In this document: piece by piece, positions 59,323 to 64,000 of the stretch | Layout of the letters: each line of letters opens with the position of its first letter | Position numbering within the stretch: the stretch's first letter is position 1 | Source of the DNA: Micromonospora siamensis | GTDB taxonomy: Bacteria > Actinomycetota > Actinomycetes > Mycobacteriales > Micromonosporaceae | DNA: 64,000 nucleotides | Reading direction: 5' to 3' | Assembly (NCBI RefSeq): GCF_900090305.1 | Contig: NZ_LT607751.1 | Coordinates: 5,828,001 to 5,892,000, forward strand | Translations under genes and position numbers: made by a program | Notes under the pieces: model-generated | The model's database searches: none | Told to the model about the DNA's origin: nothing | The model's input: only the letters and a program-made list of their open reading frames with translations

Positions 59323-59526
59323 TCAGAGCGGGCGGATGTTCTCCGCCTGCGGGCCCTTCTGGCCCTGGGTCACCTCGAACTCGACCCGCTGGTTCTCGTC
59401 CAGGCTCCGGTAGCCGGAGGACTGGATCGCCGAGAAGTGGGCGAAGACGTCGGCGCCGCCGCCGTCCGGGGTGATGAAGCCGAAGCCCTTGTCAGCGTTG
59501 AACCACTTGACGGTGCCAATAGCCAT
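59323..59526 (-). CDS. cold-shock domain protein
   Basis: 67-residue single OB-fold protein that binds single-stranded nucleic acids. [18 protein letters not shown] carries RNP1 (KGFGFI) and DVFAHF is RNP2. ATG 59526 with AAGGAGACG. Very close to CspA/CspC. The long leader (no gene up to adnB end at 59726) may be its 5' untranslated region. Confidence 0.97.
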   Translation of the reverse strand: MAIGTVKWFNADKGFGFITPDGGGADVFAHFSAIQSSGYRSLDENQRVEFEVTQGQKGPQAENIRPL

Positions 59527-59725
59527 TTGTTTCGTCTCCTTGACGGAACGTCGAACCCGCACGTGTTGCGGACTCGAAGAGGAGTGTGTCGCAGTGCACG
59601 GCACACCTGTCGCTGCTGGTCGCCCCGCCCGGAGATCTCCGGACACAACAAACGGCGCCTGGGGCCACAATCCGCCAGGCGCACACAGAGTCTCTGGTAA
59701 CCAAAACTGCAACGGGACCAACGTA

Positions 59726-62700
59726 TCACGGATCTACCTGAGCGCCACCCCCCACCGGATTTTCTTCCGGCACCCCGGCGATCAGCGCGGTCAGCCCGTC
59801 GGCGTCCAGCAGGTCGGCCGGGCGGACGGTCACCCCGTCCCGGACGTAGTGGAACGCGGCGCCCACCCGCTCCACCGGCACCCCCGCCAGCTCCGCCCAG
59901 GCCAGCCGGTAGACGGCCAGCTGCACCGCCACCACCTCCGCCTCCCGCCCGGCGGGCTGCCGGCCGGTCTTCCAGTCGACCACGTCGTACCGGCCGCCGG
60001 GGCGGGAGAAGACGGCGTCCATCCGGCCCCGGACCACCACCTGAGCGAGCACCGTGGCGAACGGCACCTCCACCTCCACCGGCACCCGGTCGGCCCACTC
60101 GCTGGCCAGGAACCGCTCCTGGAGCTCGGCCAACGCATCGTCGGGCGCCGCGTCGGCGTCCGCCGCGCCGGGCAGCTCGTCCACGTCGAGCAGCCGGTCG
60201 GCGCCGAACCGCTGCTCCAGCCAGGCGTGGAAGGCGGTGCCCCGGCGGGCGTACGGGCTGGGCTCGGTGGGCATCGGCCGACGCAACGCCCGGGCCAGCG
60301 CCCCCGGGTCGCGGCGCAGCCCCACCAGTTGGGTCACCGACAGGTGCCCCGGCAGGGCGACCTCCACCGCCTCGGCCCGGCGCAGCAGCTCCGCCCGCTC
60401 GGCGAGGAGCAGGTCCGCCTCCCGCCGCCAGCGGGCCACCTCCGGGTCGTCGGTCACCGCGGGCACCGCCCCCGGCTCGGCCGCCACCGCCGGCGCCGCC
60501 TCCCGGTCGGCCGGCGCCCCCTCCCGGTCGTCGGTCACGCCGGACGGCGGCATCCGACCGGCCCGCGGGTCGGCGAGGAAGCGGCGGACCAGGGCGGCGG
60601 CCTCGGCCAGCACCGGACGGCGGGCGCCCAGCGGGTCGGCCGGCCACTCGGCGCGCAGCACCAGCTCGGTGGTCGGGTTCACCGCGTCACCGGCCGGCTC
60701 GGGCGCCCACTGGTCGACCAGCAGCCCGTCCCCGCCGTCCAGGCAGGCGTCGTACACCTCCCGCAGCAGGACCGACGGGCCGCGGAACCGCTTCGCCGCC
60801 TCTCCCCACCAGTAGCCGGAGCACAGCAGCAGCCGCCGCGGCCGGGTCACCGCCACGTACGCCAGCCGGCGTTCCTCCCGCTCGTCGTGCGCCCGCCAGG
60901 CGTCGGTGAAGTCCGCCACCGCCCGAGCCACCCCACGCTGGTCCTCCGCCTGCTCCAGGCCCAGCTGCGGCAGCCCGTCGGCGTCGCCGCGCAACGGGAA
61001 CGGCAGCACACCCAGCCCACCCAGCCAGTGGTCGGAGTTGCGCACCGGTCCCGGCCAGACGCCCCGGGTGAGGCCGGCGACCGCCACCACGTCCCACTCC
61101 AGGCCCTTCGCGGCGTGCGCGGTGAGGATCTGGACAGCCCCCTCCACCACCTCGACCTCGCCCGGGGCCAGGCCGCGCTCCTCGTCCTCGGCGGCGGCCA
61201 GGAAGGCCAGGAAGCCGGCCAGGGTAACGCCCGGCGTCTCACCACCGAACCGGGCCGCGACGTCACCGAGGGCGTCCAGGTGACCGCGGGCCAGGCCGGC
61301 GTCACCGGTGCCGTCCCGGCCGGCCCGGACCGCCACCTCCACGTCCAGGCCGATGGTCCGCTCGACGTCCGCGATCAGTTCCGGCAGCGACTGGTCCAGC
61401 CGGTAGCGCAGCAGCGCCAGCTCCGTGCCGTACGCCCGCAGCCGGGCGTACCCCTGGTCGGAGTACGCCTGCGCCGGGCCCAGGTCGGCCAGCGCCTCGA
61501 CCAGCGTGGCCTCGTCGAGGGCGTCCACGGTGATCTCCGGCCCGTCGTCGCCGGTGAGCCGCTGCCGCTCCCGGGCGATGGCCCGGGCCCGCCGGTGCAG
61601 GGCCACCAGGTCCCGCGGGCCGATCCGCCAGCGCGCGCCGGTGAGCAGCCGCAGCAGCGCCGCCCCGTCGGTCGGGTCGGCGAGCACCCGCAGTGTGCAG
61701 ACCACGTCGCGTACCTCGGGGGTGTCCAGCAGGCCGCCCAGGCCGACCACCTCGACCGGCAGCCCCCGGGCCCGCAGCGCGCCCTCGATCGCCGGGATCT
61801 GGCTGCGCAGCCGGACCAGCACGGCGGTGGTGGGACGCTGCGGCACCGGGATGTGCTCGGGCAGCGCGTCGGGCATCCGGGCCGCCCCCCGCCAGGCGGC
61901 GAGGACGCTGTCGGCGATCCACTCGGCCTCGTCGGCGTACGTCTCCAGCAGCGCGCAGTGCACGGTGCCGGCGGCCCGGCCGTGCGGGGTGCGGTGCGGG
62001 ATCGGGTCCTTGACGCTCAGCGCGGCGTGCAGCTCCGGCACCCGCGCCCCGGCGGCGCGCAGCGGCACCGACAGCGCGTTGGCCACCCCGAGGATCTCCG
62101 GCCGGTTGCGCCAACTGGTGCTCAGGCCGAGCACCTCGGCGGGGGTGCCGTCGGCGCGGGCGAAGTCGGTCGGGAAGCGTTCCAGGGTGCCGGCGCTGGC
62201 CCCGCGCCAGCCGTAGATGGACTGGCAGGGGTCACCGACGGCGGTCACCGGGTGGCCGCCACCGAAGAGCGCACCCAGGAGCACCACCTGGGCGTGGCTG
62301 GTGTCCTGGTACTCGTCGAGCAGCACCACCCGGTAGCGGTCCCGTTCGATCTCCCCCACCCCGGGATGGTCCCGGGCCACCCGGGCCGCCCGGGCCAACT
62401 GGTCGGCGAAGTCCATCGCCTCGAAGTCGTCCTTGCGGCGCGCGTACGCCCGGACCAGCGGGAGCAGCTTCAGCCGGGTCTGCTGGAGCTGCAACGCCTT
62501 CCGCACGTCGGCGTAGACCCGGCCGGGGCGGGACTGCACGTCGGCGAAGAACCGGCCGGTCCAGGCGGCCAGGGCGTCCGGGTCGACCAGGTGCTCGTCC
62601 AGCTCACCGGCGAGGGCCAGCACCGCGTCGGTGATGGTGCTCGGCATCCGGTCGACCTCGGACATGTCCCCGTCGTAGTTGCGGACCAGCAGGTCCACCA

Positions 62701-63193
62701 GCTGCCACCGGGACGCCTCGGTGAGCAGCCGGGTGGAGGGCTCGTAGCCGGCCCGCAGGCCGTGCTCGGTGACGATCCGGCCCGCGTACGAGTGGTAGGT
62801 GGCGATGGTGGGCTCGCCGGCCAGCGGATCGTCCAGCGGGTCCCGGCCCCGCCGCCCCAACCGGCGCACCAGCTGGTCCAGCCGGGTACGCACCCGGTGC
62901 GCCAGCTCACCGGCCGCCTTGCGGGTGAAGGTCAGGCCGAGGATCTGCTCCGGCCGGACGTACGAGTTGGCCACCAGCCAGACCACCCGGGCGGCCATCG
63001 TCTCGGTCTTGCCCGAGCCGGCGCCCGCGACCACCAGCAGCGGCGCCACCGGCGCGGCGATGATCTCGGCCTGCTCCCGGGTGGGCGCCGGCAGCCGCAG
63101 CAGCCTGGCCAGCTCGACCGGGGTGTAGCGGGGGCCGGCGTCGGCGGTGCGGGGCGCCGGGGCGGCGGTGCCGAAGAGCGCGGGCTGGGTCAC
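59726..63193 (-). CDS. adnB: AdnB, helicase-nuclease subunit
   Basis: 1155-residue UvrD-like motor with C-terminal RecB-type nuclease. Walker [12 protein letters not shown] near 57, [11 protein letters not shown] (Ia), [12 protein letters not shown] (II), [12 protein letters not shown] (III), [13 protein letters not shown] (V), and [11 protein letters not shown] (VI). Nuclease: VVDWKTG near 1085 followed by QLAVYRLAW. Partner of AdnA in the mycobacterial AdnAB complex for end resection. Start GTG at 63193; the frame is open further upstream into AdnA. A disordered Pro/Ala-rich insert lies near residues 880-930. Just downstream of adnA (37 bp). Confidence 0.93.
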   Translation of the reverse strand: MTQPALFGTAAPAPRTADAGPRYTPVELARLLRLPAPTREQAEIIAAPVAPLLVVAGAGSGKTETMAARVVWLVANSYVRPEQILGLTFTRKAAGELAHRVRTRLDQLVRRLGRRGRDPLDDPLAGEPTIATYHSYAGRIVTEHGLRAGYEPSTRLLTEASRWQLVDLLVRNYDGDMSEVDRMPSTITDAVLALAGELDEHLVDPDALAAWTGRFFADVQSRPGRVYADVRKALQLQQTRLKLLPLVRAYARRKDDFEAMDFADQLARAARVARDHPGVGEIERDRYRVVLLDEYQDTSHAQVVLLGALFGGGHPVTAVGDPCQSIYGWRGASAGTLERFPTDFARADGTPAEVLGLSTSWRNRPEILGVANALSVPLRAAGARVPELHAALSVKDPIPHRTPHGRAAGTVHCALLETYADEAEWIADSVLAAWRGAARMPDALPEHIPVPQRPTTAVLVRLRSQIPAIEGALRARGLPVEVVGLGGLLDTPEVRDVVCTLRVLADPTDGAALLRLLTGARWRIGPRDLVALHRRARAIARERQRLTGDDGPEITVDALDEATLVEALADLGPAQAYSDQGYARLRAYGTELALLRYRLDQSLPELIADVERTIGLDVEVAVRAGRDGTGDAGLARGHLDALGDVAARFGGETPGVTLAGFLAFLAAAEDEERGLAPGEVEVVEGAVQILTAHAAKGLEWDVVAVAGLTRGVWPGPVRNSDHWLGGLGVLPFPLRGDADGLPQLGLEQAEDQRGVARAVADFTDAWRAHDEREERRLAYVAVTRPRRLLLCSGYWWGEAAKRFRGPSVLLREVYDACLDGGDGLLVDQWAPEPAGDAVNPTTELVLRAEWPADPLGARRPVLAEAAALVRRFLADPRAGRMPPSGVTDDREGAPADREAAPAVAAEPGAVPAVTDDPEVARWRREADLLLAERAELLRRAEAVEVALPGHLSVTQLVGLRRDPGALARALRRPMPTEPSPYARRGTAFHAWLEQRFGADRLLDVDELPGAADADAAPDDALAELQERFLASEWADRVPVEVEVPFATVLAQVVVRGRMDAVFSRPGGRYDVVDWKTGRQPAGREAEVVAVQLAVYRLAWAELAGVPVERVGAAFHYVRDGVTVRPADLLDADGLTALIAGVPEENPVGGGAQVDP

Positions 63194-63230
63194 CGCGGGC
63201 CCTCCGGCCGCCCGGGGACGTTCGGCGCGC

Positions 63231-64000
63231 TCACTGGTCCTCCGGGGCGGGTCGGGTGGCCGGCGGCTCGACCACCTGGCGGCCCTGCCCCGAGACCGGG
63301 CAGCTGGTGCGGACCGGGCAGACCCGGCACTTGGAGTTGGCGACGGCGGCGAAGGTGGCGGCGGCCATCGTATCGGCGGTCCGCCGGACCAGCGCGGTCG
63401 CCCAGCCGGCCGCCGGCCCCTCCCCGGCGGCAGCCTGGGCCTGTTCCCGGGCGTCCTTGCCTCCGGTGCCGAGCTGCACCAGCGCGGCGCCGCCCGGCTC
63501 GTCACCGAACTCGGCGAACGCCCCCGCCTCCACGGCCGCCTGGTACGCCCCGAGCTGCGGGTGCTCGGCGACCTCCCGCTCGGTGACGGCGGTGGACTTG
63601 CCGGTCTTCAGGTCGATCACCACGAGCCGCCCGTCGTCGTCGACCTCCAGCCGGTCCACCCGGCCCTTGAGCTCGACCGGGCGCTGCGGGTCGTCGAGGC
63701 GGACCGCGAACTCGTGCTCGATGGCGAGCAGCCGCCGCGGGTTGCCGGCCAGCCAGCGCAGCAGCTTGTCCACCATCGCCTCGGCGCGGGCCTGTTCGGG
63801 GCCGACCATCCAGCGGGCGGCCAGCTCGATCGCGTCGAACCGGGCTGCCACGTACTCCAGCAGGGCGGTCCGGTCGGCGCTGGCGTCCTCGGCGAGCATC
63901 GCGGCGGCGTGCACCAGGTTGCCGACGCCCTGGGCGGTGCTGGCCGGGCCGCTGCCGCCGTGCCGTTCCAGCAGCCAGCGCAGGCTGCACCGCAACGCGC
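63231..64000 (-). CDS. adnA: AdnA, helicase-nuclease subunit (3' part)
   Basis: Last 256 codons of a gene that starts beyond base 64000. The fragment is the RecB-like nuclease: VVIDLKTGKSTAV near the centre, QLGAYQAAVE, and iron-sulfur cysteines CRVCPVRTSC at the end with an earlier Cys in MRCSLRWLLE. This cluster architecture is known for AdnA. The catalytic Asp/Lys pair is intact. Operon: adnA then adnB, 37 bp apart, as in mycobacteria. Confidence 0.92.
   Translation of the reverse strand, partial: ALRCSLRWLLERHGGSGPASTAQGVGNLVHAAAMLAEDASADRTALLEYVAARFDAIELAARWMVGPEQARAEAMVDKLLRWLAGNPRRLLAIEHEFAVRLDDPQRPVELKGRVDRLEVDDDGRLVVIDLKTGKSTAVTEREVAEHPQLGAYQAAVEAGAFAEFGDEPGGAALVQLGTGGKDAREQAQAAAGEGPAAGWATALVRRTADTMAAATFAAVANSKCRVCPVRTSCPVSGQGRQVVEPPATRPAPEDQ

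Overview
The window is chromosomal DNA from a high-GC actinobacterium, most likely Micromonospora or a close relative in Micromonosporaceae. The evidence is the very high GC with strong G/C at third codon positions, frequent GTG starts, two WhiB-family proteins, a mycothiol-type SigR/RsrA pair, mycoredoxin, AdnAB, SRAP, DUF5709, DUF5753/DUF397 and DUF2342 proteins, and gene order that in two blocks follows mycobacterial chromosomes (TB7.3-RsrA-SigR ... SRAP-AroA-RsgA, and UPF0182-PDZ/Lon-DUF2342-ThiF-ABC1-WhiB7-UvrD2-Mrx1-NudC-AdnB-AdnA). It is mainly core genome, with no rRNA, CRISPR, prophage or large biosynthetic cluster.

Layout. 1-1.8 kb: sulfite reductase sirA (cut by the left edge) behind a short HVDY-type leader peptide. 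2-7.1 kb: a membrane glycosyltransferase, the PdtaS-like sensor kinase and a TPR protein. 7.1-9.5 kb: a drug-type MFS exporter divergent from its probable TetR regulator, with a doubled operator between them. 9.5-11.8 kb: GNAT enzyme, 71-aa biotinyl carrier, the tiny ribosomal protein bL37, and rsrA-sigR with a recognisable SigR-type promoter. 12-18.4 kb: hydrolase, WhiB protein, SRAP, then aroA-rsgA-hisN and a DMT-type membrane protein. 18.4-24.8 kb: glycosyltransferase, SDR, a STAS-ATPase fusion, DUF5709, MacR/MacS two-component pair and an RsbW-like ATPase. 24.8-29.9 kb: prs, glpK, purC, a Tat/lipoprotein sugar-binding protein. 30.0-30.8 kb: two tandem initiator tRNA genes and repeats. 30.8-36.4 kb: UPF0182, PDZ-Lon protease, DUF2342 protein. 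36.4-39.1 kb: a repeat-rich strip and an IS110-family element broken by an IS5-family element. 39.1-44.9 kb: DUF2064-like and YgjP-like proteins, DUF5679 zinc ribbon, ThiF-like protein, ABC1 kinase, a small ORF, and whiB7 with a complete leader (promoter, upstream ORF, terminator). 44.9-54.3 kb: uvrD2, mycoredoxin, MFS, XRE/DUF397 pair, nudC, and a pair of M16 proteins. 54.5-57.6 kb: sulfonate/nitrate-type ABC transporter with a decayed Rrf2 regulator. 57.8-64 kb: DEAD helicase, cold-shock protein, adnB and the 3' part of adnA.

How the parts work together. Thiol stress links several genes: SigR/RsrA controls itself and probably mycoredoxin, whose promoters share the same GGAAT-N19-GTT architecture. 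Sulfur supply is represented by sirA at one end and the sulfonate-type transporter at the other. UvrD2 and AdnAB handle DNA repair. WhiB7, with its attenuator, is the expected antibiotic-resistance switch. Many start codons lie 6-8 nt after a TANNNT box with no Shine-Dalgarno sequence, so leaderless transcripts are probably common. The intergenic DNA carries at least four families of short palindromic or tandem repeats.
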